From the NCBI GenBank assembly GCA_029204045.2, contig CM055077.1, positions 17,064,584 to 17,128,583 on the forward strand: a stretch of DNA of 64,000 bases, given 5' to 3'. Positions 12,101 to 27,100 of this stretch are shown piece after piece. Source of the stretch: Tillandsia leiboldiana (Eukaryota; Streptophyta; Magnoliopsida; Poales; Bromeliaceae). The stretch's first letter is position 1. Every line of letters starts with the position of its first letter. The notes below the pieces were generated by a model, which was given only the letters and a program-made list of their open reading frames with translations, was not told the origin of the DNA and did no database searches. Made by a program: the position numbers and the translations under genes.

Positions 12101-15100
12101 TAGTCGTAAACATATTTAGTTTTTTGAACAATCTCTCTCAACAAAGTACCTTTGCCCTGAGAATACGGCCCAACCGCTGAGCTTCTTGACGCCGTGAACC
12201 AGCATGAGATGATATCTGAATTATCACATTGGCCTCAGGTATATCAATTGAGTTATCACCCACCTAGGGAATAGAAGATTTTAAGGCTTGGTTGTGCATT
12301 CTAATTATTACTATAACAGATAAATATTAACTGTCACATAAGTATTCAAACTCTGCATTCTGTTTTTTACCAAAATCTATCATCTGTATTTACACATACA
12401 CATCCTACCTTAACAAATATTTATACACAAAATTGCTGGTCAACATGCAGTTTTCCATAACAAGCATGCAGACAATGAGGTACTAAAGGATGAAATAAAC
12501 TAAGAGCAGACTAGGATTTTAGGACTTCGTTTTTCCTGCTGTCAAACATTAGAATGTACTTGTATATTTTTGTTCAGATAAAAGAAAGGGAAATTATCCA
12601 GTGATTTCATGCAAAAGAGTTTCTCGCTGATAGCGGCCTCCAGGGCATGCTGCTTATCATATTCCTGATTTAATTTGGTACGACACTCCATTGTCAAAAA
12701 ATAACTAACAAAAATATTTGGAGCCTATTGAAGCTATTCACATCTATTATATGCTCTCTATTGGTTTTTCTCTGAAGCAATATATTCTTACTGCTACATT
12801 ATTTTAGGCAAATACATAAACAAAAATGATCAATGGGAAACATCAATCAACTCCATTTTAGCATAACTATAGTATCAAAAGAGGAATCATCAACAAAGAT
12901 AGCATACCTTTGACAGAAAAATGGTATTCACATCTGGGCTATTCTTGAATGCATGAAGAATTCTAGTCCTCTCATTATGACTGAATGATTTCACAAACAA
13001 AGCTGTAAGTAATATAGGAAGAGGATATAATAAATTTCATAAATGTATTTGAACAGAACCTGGTAGCACCATAGATCATGGGCTTGCGGAGTTTCATCGC
13101 ATAAGCTGTAAGTGCAAAAAGATTATCTGCAAACACAATTATTTTATCACCACGCTGCTGCTCATGGAACCGAATCAGAAACTCACAAGCCCTGAACTTA
13201 TTTGGATTCATCACATAAAGAACCTAAAAACCAAATGAAAACAACAGATTGGTATCTCAAAATGGAGTACCATAATTACAATAATCCATAGAAAAATAAT
13301 AATAAACTTTACACACTCAAAATGAAAGTTAAAGTCAGGAGGTTTACAAGTAACGAAAAGAGAAGGGAGGAAAGACAATGTAGATATAAATCAGCTCAAA
13401 TACTTCCATTAGGACAGTATGGCGCAACAAGGAAAATGTAACTATATTAGCCAGTATAGTAGTGAAACATACAAACACAAAGAGATATAAATAAACATAA
13501 AATATGGTAAACAGTAGATAGTGAATGAAATTCTCAATAAAAATATAGGCAAAAGTTGCTTAAACCTTTCATCCGCAATCATATTCGTAAGCCAAAAATA
13601 AACTCAAATTCAACCATTTTTAAGACCTATCATATTATTACTATTGACGAAGTAACTGGCAATATTCAGAATTAAAGGACAAAGCAGACACTTGTTTATG
13701 TGGAGCAACAAATATTCAAGCCTTAAAGAGGAAGCCAAAAATGTGTTCTACCAATTTAATGAAATCAATTCTATGGAGTATGGATCACCAATAAGAATCA
13801 GCGAGTCTTACTAAATAGTTTATAGAAAATGGAAATAAATTTATTTTTTCATCTACTGAGATACGCATGGCTCAGTAGATGGAATACTTCTCAAACCAAG
13901 AAAGCTAACTGGAACTCTGGAAGAAAAGGCTAGAATTTAGGAAAGACCCCTCAACATATTGTGCTTTGTACTTGCTGATAATCAAATCTTCCATATATAA
14001 CCTCTTTATTTATCAAAAACCACTCGTAAGGGATTACAACGTTGATGAAGAGTGCAAAATGACAAAGATAAGCATCTATCCAGTTCTCCCACTACAACAA
14101 AACCACCATCACGTATGCTTTATTCTTCTCCTCCACACTCCGTCCCTATCACCCCACTCCATTGCCACCAAATTCATTCGATTATAGAGGCACATTGAGT
14201 AGCTCCGGATTACAAATTTTCCAAACACTATTAGCATGTAGTGATATAGATAGAAGCACCAAAATGCCAGCGATAAGCCAAACAAACATTGAACATCATT
14301 GCGCATAACCAGGGAATAAAGTGCACCCCCCGTGTCGTGATACCCGCGAGGGTATCGCGGCACAGTGCCGTGCCGTTCCCTTTATTTTTTTTATTTTTTG
14401 TTCTGTTTTTTTTTGTGCAAATCCTTCGCGCTCTCTCTCTCTCTCTCACACAGTTAGTTTTGATTTTTTTGTTACGGTTGTTTTTTTTTTCTCTCTCTCA
14501 CAGTTAGCTTTGATTTTTTTTTTTGTGATTGTTTTTTTTTGGGGGGGTAGGCTTTTGTACCTCTCATCCGTTGTCGTTTTTTTTTTAATGATTTTTTTTT
14601 TGGTAGGTCCTTATGTCTCCCATCCAATTTTATTTTTTGGGATTTGCCTTTATATTTCCTGCGTGACTTTTTTCCTTTTAAATAATTTTAATTTGTAAAG
14701 TTTTTTTCTTAAGAAATATAAAATTAGATAATTTTTTTATTGTATTTTATAAAAAGTTGAAAATAAATATAATTGATTTAATTATTATATAGTCAAAATT
14801 TTAATTATTTTAGATAGATCTAGTATTTTAGATGAGATTTACGATAAAAATATTTTTAACTTTGAAAATTCTATTTTTGAATTTAAAAGATTAAAAATAC
14901 CGATAAAATTAAAAGATAAGTTAAATTAATTAATACTTAAATTTATTTAATTTATTTATCATATAATTTAATGCTAAGTTTTTATGAATAGATCTAATAT
15001 TTTTTAAAAAATATTTTAATAAAAATGTTTTCCTTCAAATATTTAATAAATATTTTTAAAAAATTTAAATGAAAAAAAAATTATCAAAACAATTACGGTC

Positions 15101-18100
15101 CTATTATGGTTAATCTAAATATTTAGCGGTCTCTCGTCAAATCAATATACATCAATCTTGCAAATATAAATTAAAATTTTGAGAAAAAATATCTCTAATT
15201 TTGTATATTATATTTCTTTTAAATTTCAAGAAAAATAAAATCAAATCAAACTAATTTTAAAAGTTAAGCAATTCTCACAATTTTTCTAAAAATTTTGAAA
15301 AGAAAAATTCTTCAATTTAAAAATAGCTATATATAGTCAATATTTATAATTATTTAACTAAACCTTTCAAAATAGCATTATAAAAGCTTATTGGGAACAA
15401 AAAAATTAAAAAAAAAAATGTGCCAGAGTGTGCCACTGGAAGGTCATACGTATCCATCGGCACGCATGCGTGCCACGTATCGGCACGCAAGCGTGCCCGT
15501 GCCGTACCGCGCCAGACGGACAACAGCACGCCCCCGTGCCACAGCACTTTATTCCTTGCATATAACTACTAATAAGAGATGGAGACAACATATTAAGTAC
15601 CTGCTTCTTCTTTGAATTTTCTTTCTTCAAATACTCGGCAAAGAACTCCTTGGTCATAGGACACCAAACTTCAGCGCATTGCACATTTGCAATAAACCCT
15701 CCTTTTACCAAATCTAACCAGTTGGCCTCATATAGTTTTGGTCCAATAAGAAAATTTAAATCTGTAATGCGTTCATCCTCTCTCACTAGTGTTGCTGTAA
15801 TTACAACCAATCAACTAGTCAGGAGATCAGCAAAATAATATAAGCAGCACAATTTGCAGATCATAATCTTCTTCAAGAGTAAAACTGACCAGTAAGGCCA
15901 AGTTTGCAATGTGACTTTGTGATACTGATAACTTTGCGAAACATGTGCGCTGGAACAACGTGCACCTGCAAACACCGCATAGTAAGTCTAAATACATTGT
16001 TCTCTTGATAAAAGCAGACAACAGCAGTCTATAAAAGGTTGTCACCATCACATACTACAAAGAGAATTTAAGATTGATGTTTTTGATGGGTGTAAACATT
16101 AATGGATTGCCACAGTACACTAAAGGAGGTTATTATAATTCGAACCAATGACACCAAGGTTCTAGTTGACACTTCAGAGGCTTCTTAAATGAAACACAGT
16201 CAAAATGCTCAAAAAAGTAACCCAGTGGTACCTCATCCATGAGAAGCAGTCCCCACTCCCTGTTTCGTATTTCTTCAATAATTTTCTCGGAATCTTCAGA
16301 TCGCTTGCCACCAAATGCAACCATGTTGTACGTTGTCACAACTACACCAGCCATGCCACGGAACTTTTCCTTATTGTCAGATGTAAAACGGCTGATCTGA
16401 TCATCTCTAATTGTCGACCAAAGCTTGAACTGAAATGCCCATTGATCTACAGAAACAGCATTGGTTGCTAAGCAGAGACAGCTCTTTTTAATGCGGCAAG
16501 CTGCCGAAACACCAACCAGCGACTTTCCAGCACCACAAGGCAGTACAATGATGCCAGATCTTGCGCGGCCTGCAATTCAGTATCAACAAAATCATAATAG
16601 AACGTTTAGTCATCAATGACAATATATAAGAATTTGATGTCCATTACCTACCTTACGACATAAAGATGTATCTGCGTGTTTGTTTTGGTGTTTTTTGACC
16701 CCAGAATCAGAATCGAAATGGACGATTCCAATTGATGTTGTTTGGTGTGTAGGAGTGTCATTCCCATTCCGATTAAGAATCTTCTACTTACCCATTGTCC
16801 ATTCCAGCCTAGGATACCCAATAAGAAATGAATCAAGGCAAAATCGATGTTGGTTCCCATTGATGGAAAATTAAATCCGCCGTACTGAGTTTGGTTCCGA
16901 AAATGCCCCCACATAACGCAATAGAAGTGTACAAATTCTAATTCATATTTTGGATTCAAATTTGAAATGCTGTTAATTTTTAGTTTCCAATTTAACGTCA
17001 AATATAAGGTTAATTTCCTTATTACAATTTTTTATTTTAAATTTTGATTTGAACTTATATCTTGAATATTAAAGAAAATTTAAATTTGAATTCAAATAAA
17101 AAGTTGAATTTCAAGTTTAAATTGCGGGCTCAAATTTGAATTCAAGTTTTTATTTGAATTATAAACTTAAATTGTGGATTAAAATTAAAATTTAAGTTTT
17201 AATTTTTAGCTCAATAATAATGCATATTTAAATTAACTTACCAAATTTAATTTCAGTTTTGAACTTTGGATGCAATGTGAATTTGAAATAGATTTTGATT
17301 TTTCATTTTGAAATTTGAATGGTGAATTGCAATTTAAATTAATATATCTGTTCAAATTTTATATTAATTTACATATTCAAATTTAAATTTAATTTGAAAT
17401 TCAAATTATAAAATCAAATTTCAATTTAAATTGTAGTTTTCAAGTTCAGCATTGAATTCAAATGATAAACTAGTTTTATGTTTTAAATTACAAACTCAAT
17501 TTCACATTTTAAATGGTAGATTATCATTTTTAAATTTTAACTTAATTTTAAGTTTTCAAGTTCAATTTTGAATTCAGATTATAAATTTGATTTTATTTTT
17601 TGAGCTGTGAACTCAATTTTAAATTTAATATTTATATTTTAAATTTAAATTTGACTCTATTTTACATACATTCACAAATAATCAAAATTTCCTTCAAACC
17701 AAACAATAAAAATGGGAATCAAACATTCAAATTTTAATTTCTATTCTGCACTAAACACATTAGGATATTTCACCATTTTCCAATTCTGGTCCATTCGCAT
17801 TCCTATTTGTTAAATTATACAAAACGACCGTTGTTCTCCAATAGCTTAAGCTACCATAGAATGGTGTGTTTAATATTTTATATTCAACACTCCTCTCCAC
17901 ATCTAGGCTCGAGATTTTTCGATAGGCCCAAGACATGGGCTTAAATTAATTGAAAGAAATTAAATAACGCTAGAAGCCTGGCGGGACTCGAGCTCAATCC
18001 TTCTACTTTGACACCATATTAAATTATACGAAACGACCGTTGTTCTCCGCAAGCTTAAGCTACGAGAGAACGGTGTTTTTAACATTTATATTCAAAAGGA

Positions 18101-21100
18101 GGATGTTGGAAATTATAATCCAAACTTTGTTAATTCTAATTAGAAGTTTAGTTTAGATTGGGTTGATCAATTAAGTTTTAGAGATAATGTTGGATTTAAA
18201 TTATTTGATTGCTATTAGATTTTGGAGTTGTATTTAGATTAGGATTTCCGATTTGCTTTAAGGCCTATATATAGATGATATGTTGACGTGTGCAAAAAGC
18301 CCACTGCCGAGGTCACCCACGGCCAAGAGCTTAATGAATTTGGTGCATAAAGGAAAGTTGATTAGATGAGCTAAGTGCAATAGATCCTCAATGTAGCCGA
18401 GCGGTGTATTAGAGTCTTTGATTAATGTAGTATTATTTTAGTTTATTTTCCCCCTCCAATGTCTCTTCTCCATTCATCCGTTTTTGATTTGATATCAATA
18501 CTACCCAACTAAAATAGTCGCTAATTAATTCACCTTCGTTATCTATAAAAATTCAAATTCTCTTCTAAAAGTTATGGAGTTGTACCCTTTTGACTCTATC
18601 TGCGCCTTTGTAACAACCTCCTAGGTATTATTTTAGTTTATTTTTCCCCTCCAATGTCTCTTCTCCATTCATCCGTATTCGATTTGATATCAATACTACC
18701 CAACTAAAATAGTCACCAATTAATTCACCTTCGTTTATCTATAAAAATTCAAATTCTCTTTTAAAAGTTAGAAGTTGTACCCTTTTGACTCTATCTGCAC
18801 CTTTGTAACAACCTCCTAAGTATTTTCATCCTTCGTGTTCTAGTCATGTTTGTAAACTTCGCAAGGCTATTTACGGACTCAAACATGCACACTGGGCTTG
18901 CTTTCAAGACTTCACATCTTTTTATCTGGGTTAGGATTTATTGAAAGTTCATCAGAACCTTCTATGTTTACCTACCATAGTAAAGAAGGACTTTTCGTTC
19001 TCCTTCTCTACGTTGATGATATCATCGTCACAAGTAGCTGAACTCCTTAATGTCCACACTCCGAACAGAGTTTACTATGAAAGATTTGGGGCCTCCTCAT
19101 TTTTTTCTCGGTGTAGAAGTAACAACTTTAGCTCAAAGTCTTCAGCTGACTCAACAGAAATATGCTCAACGACTACTTGAGTATCATGGCATGCTTTCTA
19201 GCAAGCCTGTTTCTACTCCGCTATCATCTACAACTCAGTTGTCTTCCTATGAAGACACCTAATTGAGGATCCTTATATCTACCGTCAGATTGTTGGTGCG
19301 CTTTTATAACTTACCTTCACGAGACCAGATTTCTTATAATGTTGTGAATCTAGTTACTCAGTTTCTACAAGCACCTTGGGACCCTCACTTTCAGGCTGTT
19401 AACACATTCTACGTTATATCAGAGGGACAATGGATTATGGTCTTCATTTTTCACGTTGTACTTCGCCCTCTCTTATCAACTACTCTGATGCCGATTGTCT
19501 AGCTGTCCTAACACTTGACGTTTGACTTTTGATTTCTTTGTTTTTCTTGTATCCAATCTAATTTTGTGATCCGCCAAGAACAAGGATTTAAGTGCCGTGG
19601 CACAGGTTCATGCCGAAAACTTGCCTGCACGGTGCGTGCCGGGCCGTGCCGATGAGTGCCGGTCACAAAAAAAACATGTATGCCGACACATAATGGCATG
19701 AAATATTTATTTTTTTTAGCAACAAAAATTTCTAATTGCTTATTATGTATCTTTATCAAATATTTTGAACTTTATTGAGAAAATTACTTAGTAATTTTAA
19801 GAAAAAAGAGTTTTGAGCTGTGCCATCGGTACGAGGACTGTATCGTGCCGGTATCTTGTTGGCACGATACGGCACGGTGGATATGACCCGTACCGATGGA
19901 TACTTAAATCCTTGGCCAAGAAACAACCCACAATCTCTCACTCAAGCTCTGAAACTGAGTATCGTAGTGTTGCGTTCTCTTGCTGAGAACGTTTGGATCC
20001 GTCATCCACTTCGGGATCTTGGTGTCTCACTATATTATCCTCTCATCATCTATTGCAACAATCTTAGTATAAGATACATTGCAACCAAACCGATATTGCA
20101 TGCACAAACCAAGCATATTTAATTGGGCCATCATTTTTTGCGCAAGTACAACTAAGTGACCTTTTTATTATGTATGATATCATGACGGATTGATCCATTA
20201 CATTTTATTCATGTAAAACAAAAAAAAATTCTAAGATACTCTTTCCCCAGAACAAATACCAACACCCAATAAACTATTTGAGAAGTAGCCAATAAGTAAG
20301 TCGGTTTGTATTATACCATATCCAAAATAGCTAAAAAAAAATTAATTAATAAATTGGCCCTGTCTGCCACAAAACTTACCATTTCCAAACATTTTACTAA
20401 GACTTTTTTCCTGATATGGTCTTGGTCGTGCTTGAGGTTTCAATTCCATATTCAAGTCTGGATTCACCTGCATATTCCAAATTTATGTGATTACCTACTA
20501 TGTAAAAAAAATCATGTGATTAAAAAAAAGAAAGGGCACCACAAATGAAGGTCCTTCCTTCTACCACCCTAAAGTCTCACATAACAAGTAATTCCCAGCA
20601 ACCGAAATTTTCATGCTGCACTTCAGCAAAATAAATAACAAAGGGTGCATTAGGTTCCAGTTTGTCATTTTCATATAAAACAATTGGGAATCAAAGCTTG
20701 CACGTCATCATCTTTCCGTGTCACCATATACAACCAGCTAACAAAACACTGACTTCTTTTTGGTTGATAAAGTGCTAGTCTCACCCCCCCAGAATATAAC
20801 CCTCTATAATCCAAGCAACCATCCAGGGAACAAGTTACACACTCGCAAGATGAAGGTTTAACCAGGTGAGAGAATAGACAAGGCATTAAGTAGTACACCA
20901 CCCCTAAACTGCATATTTGAAGTCCAACTACGTCAAACGAAGTGAGCTCTTCATTGCAAGCTCATGTTTGATCATCTTATGCCAGCTGCTGGTGCTTAAA
21001 TTTTGATAAAATATGGCGGCGGTTTGGGTAGGAACTATTGTTTGTATGCAATTGCTGCACTTTTTTTCCAATATTTTTCTGTCTTTTGTGTAGAGAGAGG

Positions 21101-24100
21101 GTATGATGAGGCTGATATAGGATAATGATTTAAAATCAACCTAGTACTGAAACTAGGTTATGATTCTTGTGAAGGACAAAGAACTGTGTCCAAAAATTTG
21201 AGAACACTAGATGATTCCGATAATGTTCATTATTATTTTCACCTTTTAGTTACACCAACTTCTAACTTACATGAGCAGCATCCCACAATGAGTTCCTCTC
21301 AAAGTCCATTGTTCCAACCAAAAATCCCAAGCATAAAACTCCCGCATTGGGCTACAGAGGTCTACACACAGTAAACAAGTAAAAAGCCTACGAGGAGCAC
21401 AATTGAGCAAGAGGACAACCCTACAACATTGGAGAACTAATAAATACCAAGCTCAGATCACTTTTCAGGGAGCTCCGACAACTGACACTTTTATCGCCCT
21501 TGAGTTCTTTGGTTGGATATTGGCAGTTTGTATTAATGTATGATTTTTTTTTAATATGCTTTTTCCCGTCAGAAATTTTCATTTTACCTTTTTTCGTGAC
21601 ACTCCACCATAGCTTCCTCCGATCCTATCAACATCCTATTAGACACAACCTCAAGTATAGCTTCCTAAGTCCAACACAAGTATCCTTACAACCTAATAAA
21701 TCCACAAAAACCTAAGGATTTACTAAAAGAACATAGTAAGTACCATTAAGCCCATTTCGACAGAGAATAATTAAACCATCATAAAATTAAAAGGTCTACA
21801 AAGGTTACTACAAATTTGACCTTTATATTCATTATTCTCACAAAATCATCACTACTTCTGTAACATTGATCACTTCTACATCTAAACTGCCTACTGAAAC
21901 AATTCAAAACCAACACTATGCATCAATCCTCAATTAATTCCGCACCTAAAACAACATACACCAATTAGAAACAACAAAACTACCAAAAAAGCATACTAGG
22001 AAACAGGAAGCTATCATGATTTTACAAAAAAAACATTCGTCCAATTCCTGCTACATCAGCAAATCCTTTAACAACTATTGAATGGTCATGAATAGTTCTT
22101 GAAATCTTGAATCTTGATGTTTGAATTATGATCTTAATTCTGTAATCTTGATTCAGAGACTTGATTTCATATCTCGAGACCAGCTTTAACCTATGCAAAC
22201 AAAAGAGCATAAATCATTTCTCCAATATCCATGAAAACCCAAAAATCATACAAATTTCACAAGACTTTCTAGTTTCTTGCTAAAACTACTTTGGACAAAA
22301 TCTTTACCAGACAATGCATAAATTGTCCTCGACGGAAAGACGAAGTCTCTATAATGCAATAAGAAAAGAAAATATCAATATGATATTAATTTCTCATATT
22401 ATGCATTAATTGTCAATCAAAACTGACTGGCCCCAAGAATATCTGGCACACTCTATATAGCCATTTTTAATCAGAAAACAACATAATGAAAATTACCATA
22501 ATAAAGAACATTATGTAAATAAATAAAATTCAAAAGAACATATAATTCAGCTGTTATTGGAATATTGAACTTACTGTATCATTCCTAAAATCATACTCCT
22601 CCAGCATTGGGAAGTTTAAGGCATTTGGCAAACAACGTTGCTTCACATTCTCAACCTGTAGTTTGACAGATTCAATTTACATGATTTCCACTACTCTTTT
22701 AGTAACTTGTTATTTTGTTGTTTTCTATTTAAAACCAGTACCTGTGCAGGATCTATTTCAAAAGAATGAGTCTCTTTTTCTTCAGCCGCAGCAGCCAAGT
22801 CAACTCCATTCAGCAAATCCTCATGACCACCACCTATCTCGCTCACTCTTTTGCTAATTTTAAATGCTTCAGCCCCTTGAGAATCCTACAAACATAAAAG
22901 AAGAATGTTAAAACTGAATGGAAATTTGCCAATTTTAAATGCTTCAGCCTCTAGAGAATCCTACAAACATAATAGAAAAACGTAAAAATTGAATAATTCC
23001 CACATATAAACACCAAAATCACCAAAGAAAACATTTCAACTTCAGATTTCTTAACATAAGTTCCATTTCACAGCATCCAACGATGGTAAAACTCTTTATC
23101 TTAATACCCAAAGAAAAATTATAAAATATCCCAAAATGAATTGTCAGGGAAAAAATTAATCACTATAGATAAGCTCTAAATCAATCAGAAAAATCCTTCT
23201 CATTTTATATCTACCTCAAGAAGTAACCTTTGTGAACTAATGTTGCCTCACTTTTGTTAATCATTTAACTAAAAAAAAACTAACTGTATCAAAGTCAAAT
23301 TATTTTGATGATAATGTGGTTGGAGTTTTTTTTTAAATAAGTTTGACAGACTCATACTTTTTATTCTTAACATTATAAGGACATCATTCTGGAAGAAATC
23401 GAGCATCTACATGGCTTATATTAGTTGCAAGCACGACATTATTTCATTGACTGATAAATCTCAACATACACCAACCAAAACTGCATCCGCTAATTAGGTG
23501 ATGAAGCAACTGAATTTTAATTCACACAATTCCCATTAGGACAAATCAGATACTAAACACCTCACTTCAACATCGGCATTTGCGGGCTTCAGACCAAAAG
23601 ACAAAAACCTGGTATGATGGCTTATTCACTTACTACAGTTGGAATTCAACATCCAAGTTTAGAATGGAAAAAGCCCAGAAATCATCATTCTTGTTCATGG
23701 ATTTAAATCTATTCATGAATCCACCCAAGTGACTAGCCTGAAGAAATTCTAGATGGACGACAACTAAAATCTTCATTTCCTAACCAGATACTTCTAGAAA
23801 AATTAAAAAGAGGTGTAACTTAAGAAGGCAGAGGAAAGGAGAACGAAGAACAAGATAGAAGCTGCAATTGCCAATCAAATTCACATAAAAAAATCTTTTT
23901 CAATAAAAAAACAAACATTTTAAGAGAAAAACTTATATATGGTCAGATCTACCAAAGAAATCTACTGAAAAGAAAATTACCTCGGGCAAAATCCGTGCTC
24001 GAGATATGACTTCATCTTTTAGCAACGTCTTTAAGACCTTCACAAAATAAACTGATCAATCATCAAAGAAATCTGTAACCAACTGAATGTTAAAAGCAAA

Positions 24101-27100
24101 TGAAAAGCACCTCTGGAAATGGCGACTCCACAAAATAGCGGTTCTTCTTCAGAACCAGCTTGACTTTTCCATAGTTGGCGGTAGAAGCATGGATAAAGTC
24201 GATCATCTCACGAGGTAACTTTGCCTTTGAGAGCTTATCAAGCACACTGATGATGGTCTCTGTCTCTAGCCCAACAGAAACCGCCGCGTATAGCGAATGG
24301 GGTGTTAAGTTGTATTCATGCATTGACTCCGGCCTACACCAAAACATACAGCAGAAGAGCAATCAATAGCCTTATAAGAACAAAACCACCAATGGAATTC
24401 TGCAAATCACTAGCATAAATGGAATTACAAATCAGAATTCATTAAATTCCTTGTTTGGAAACATTAATGGTAGTGATTTGTATTGATCTCTAATGATTTG
24501 GAATGATTTCTATAAGGGACATTTGGTTTAGAAGAGGAATCGAAATTGGAATAGGAATGGAAATAGGTCGGAATCGAAAACAGAATGATCAAAACAACAA
24601 TTTGTTTGGTTTATAAGAGGAATTGGAATCAAAATTAGAATCATGTCCATATTGAAATTCAAAAAATAAATTTTTATTAAAAATTTAAATTTGTTATTCA
24701 AATTTTTATTAAAAATTTAAATTTGTTATTCAAATTTTTAATCAAAATTTGAATCTATATTTGAACTTACAATTTGAACTTAAAATTTGAATTTACAATT
24801 CAAATTCAAGGTCAAAGTCAAATTTTAAATTTAGAACTATTAAATTAAAATTTAAAAAATTAAAATTTGAATTTTAAATTTATATTTTAAATTCAAATTT
24901 GAAATTATGATTTAATCTAATGAATTTATATGATTTATATTTGGATTCAAATAATTATTAGTGGAAAAAAAAATCTTTTCTCAATCACTACGGAATCAAA
25001 GTTGATTCCCACCATAGAGGTGGGAGTCACCTTTGAGGGATTCGAATCTCCCGAAATGGAAATCGGAATACCAATCCCTCAATCCAAACGCTAACAATGG
25101 AAATGACTTATTACAATTCCCATTCCAAATCTAAAATACTTCAAACCAAACATATTGTAATGACCTGGATTTCTGCAAATGGCGGAGTTCCGGTGAAACA
25201 TGGCTTGGAGGACTATTCCTATGGGCCTATTAAAGTTTCTAGCTAGTTGGAGTGTTTTCGGCGCGGGTTCGGCGCGAAAACGGAATTAAGAGAATTTTGG
25301 ATTTTGTTCAATAGACTAAAAACAGTCAAGAGGCGAATGTGGACAAGTCCAAATTGAGTTCCGAGGGTTTCGGAATAATTAGAAGAGTGTTGGAATCCCA
25401 AGGAGCAAAATTAAAAATTTTCCGTTGAGGCAAAATAGGGCTGAGGGATTCAGGGTCCGGACCTTAATAGGAAGGACCGGACCCTGGCTACGAAGACCGG
25501 ACCTTGAGGGCAAGGTCCGGACCTCCTCTGTGAACCCTGAAAGGGTAACCTTTAGGGACCGGACCTTGTGGGAAGGTTCGGTACGTTAGCATGTGGTCCC
25601 TGAGGGACGTTCGGGGACCGAACCCTGAAGAAGCGTCCGGACTTTCCACAGCAAAAATACCTGGTAAGGGCATTTCTGTAATTTCATAGAGGACTGGCCT
25701 TTAAGGGGGACCCTTCCTCCTCCTTTCTCTATCGCACACACCCAACACACACATACGCTTACACACACAGTGAGGGAAAAAGAGAGGAGCCCTCTCTCCC
25801 TCTCATTTCTCCATCTTTTTCTCTAGAACTAATTGCCTTAGCGGAGTTCGACCTCAAGAGTCGCGTGGAAGCTTCGAATCGAGCTTTTGGCGTGCGTGGG
25901 AGCTCGTAGAGCTCGCGGCCGAGGTGAAAGTTTTTGGCAAGCAATAAGAATTCTTGGTAAATCCTTTAAACTTGATATCCTAGCGTTCCCTAGAGGCTTT
26001 TATGCCTATTTGCTCGAAAATTCTCCAAAAGTATTGGAGTAATTTTTGATAAAAAGGGAACTAGGGCATGTTTAGGATTTTGGGGGGTTTGGAATTTTAT
26101 ACCCAAATTGATTGGATTATTCTCTAAGATTTGGAAAGCGACGAGCATCAGCGAGCGATTTCGCGTAAAGACTAAAAATAGTCGTTTTGACCGTACGTGC
26201 TTCACAGGTAAGCCGTTTCACCATGAGAGCTCTCGATTGTAAGTGTCTACAAACAATCGAGAGCGTAACAAAGTGGGTTGTGCTCTACCGAAGAGATAAA
26301 ACCACTTCTCATGTTTAGAGCATAATTTAATATTATTTTCATTGATGCATATATTGGTAGATTAATTGGTAAAATAAGTAGGCATAGGTCTTATACTACT
26401 TAGGATGAATTATCTACCACATGGAACATAGGTATAGAAAAACATATAGGGACATATATGTATGCCTAGGTAGAGACAGGTATGTAGACCTATGTCGTAG
26501 ACTAGTGAGGTAGGTTGACATTCTCTAGAGGTTTGGAGAACTCAACATTGAACTAGTAAATATAGTGCCATGTGAACATAAGTTGAAAACATAATGGTAG
26601 GTAGGCCACTTGGATAAGTTGAACTTGAACCTAATGTTATTAAATATAGGTTGAAAAATAAGTGAACCTAAAGTCATGTGAACCTAGGTGGGTAAAGACG
26701 GTAGACCTAGTGTCATTAAACATAAGTCTTGGAACAAAGGTAATGATGAACCTAGAAAGGTCGGTATAAATAGCGTTAACAATAAACCCTTGTGACCTTT
26801 GGAGGAACAATTTCAGAATATGCAACTGTCATCCATAGGTGATGTGTGGGCGATCCCCTCCCATTGGACGATAGGACCCGTGGGCATGTGTGGGAGATCC
26901 CGCCTACCGGATACCCTATAACTAGTGATGTGTGGGTGATCCCCGCCGAGCTTAGGGTGTGCGTCGGTGTTGCCGACGGTGTGTGGTATACCACTCCTAT
27001 CGGCAACAGATCATGGCTAGGGTATGTGTGGGGGGATCCCGCCGGAAGCCGAGATGGCACTAGTAGTTCCTCTAATGATTGACTCAAGACCAAGTCAGGT

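Larger units (their letters stand above)
4736..12149. other. XPB intron 13 (7.4 kb, transposon-filled)
   Basis: Bounded by exon 13 donor AAAG/GTACTT and exon 14 acceptor TTCAG/GGTCGC. It holds the hAT element at 5092-6675, the gypsy element at about 7191-11282 with a nested hAT MITE, and a small MITE at 11676-11899. Confidence 0.9.
18112..20125 (+). mobile_element. Ty1-copia remnant in XPB intron 7
   Basis: 18843-19505 encodes reverse transcriptase scraps CKLRKAIYGLKHA, LYVDDIIV (across a frame change) and FTMKDLGPPHFFLGVEV. 19923-20125 continues with the RNase H part (PTISHSS, ENVWIRHPLRDLGV, CNNLS). A hAT MITE (19581-19914) splits the two. An LTR-like block starts TGTTGGAAATT at 18112 after an AGGAGGA tract. 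Frameshifts and stops make it inactive. Confidence 0.8.

Noticed and set aside
14089..14110. CACTACAACAAAA as a CACTA transposon end
   Set aside because: No partner terminus or 3-bp target duplication found nearby; likely chance in intron 10.
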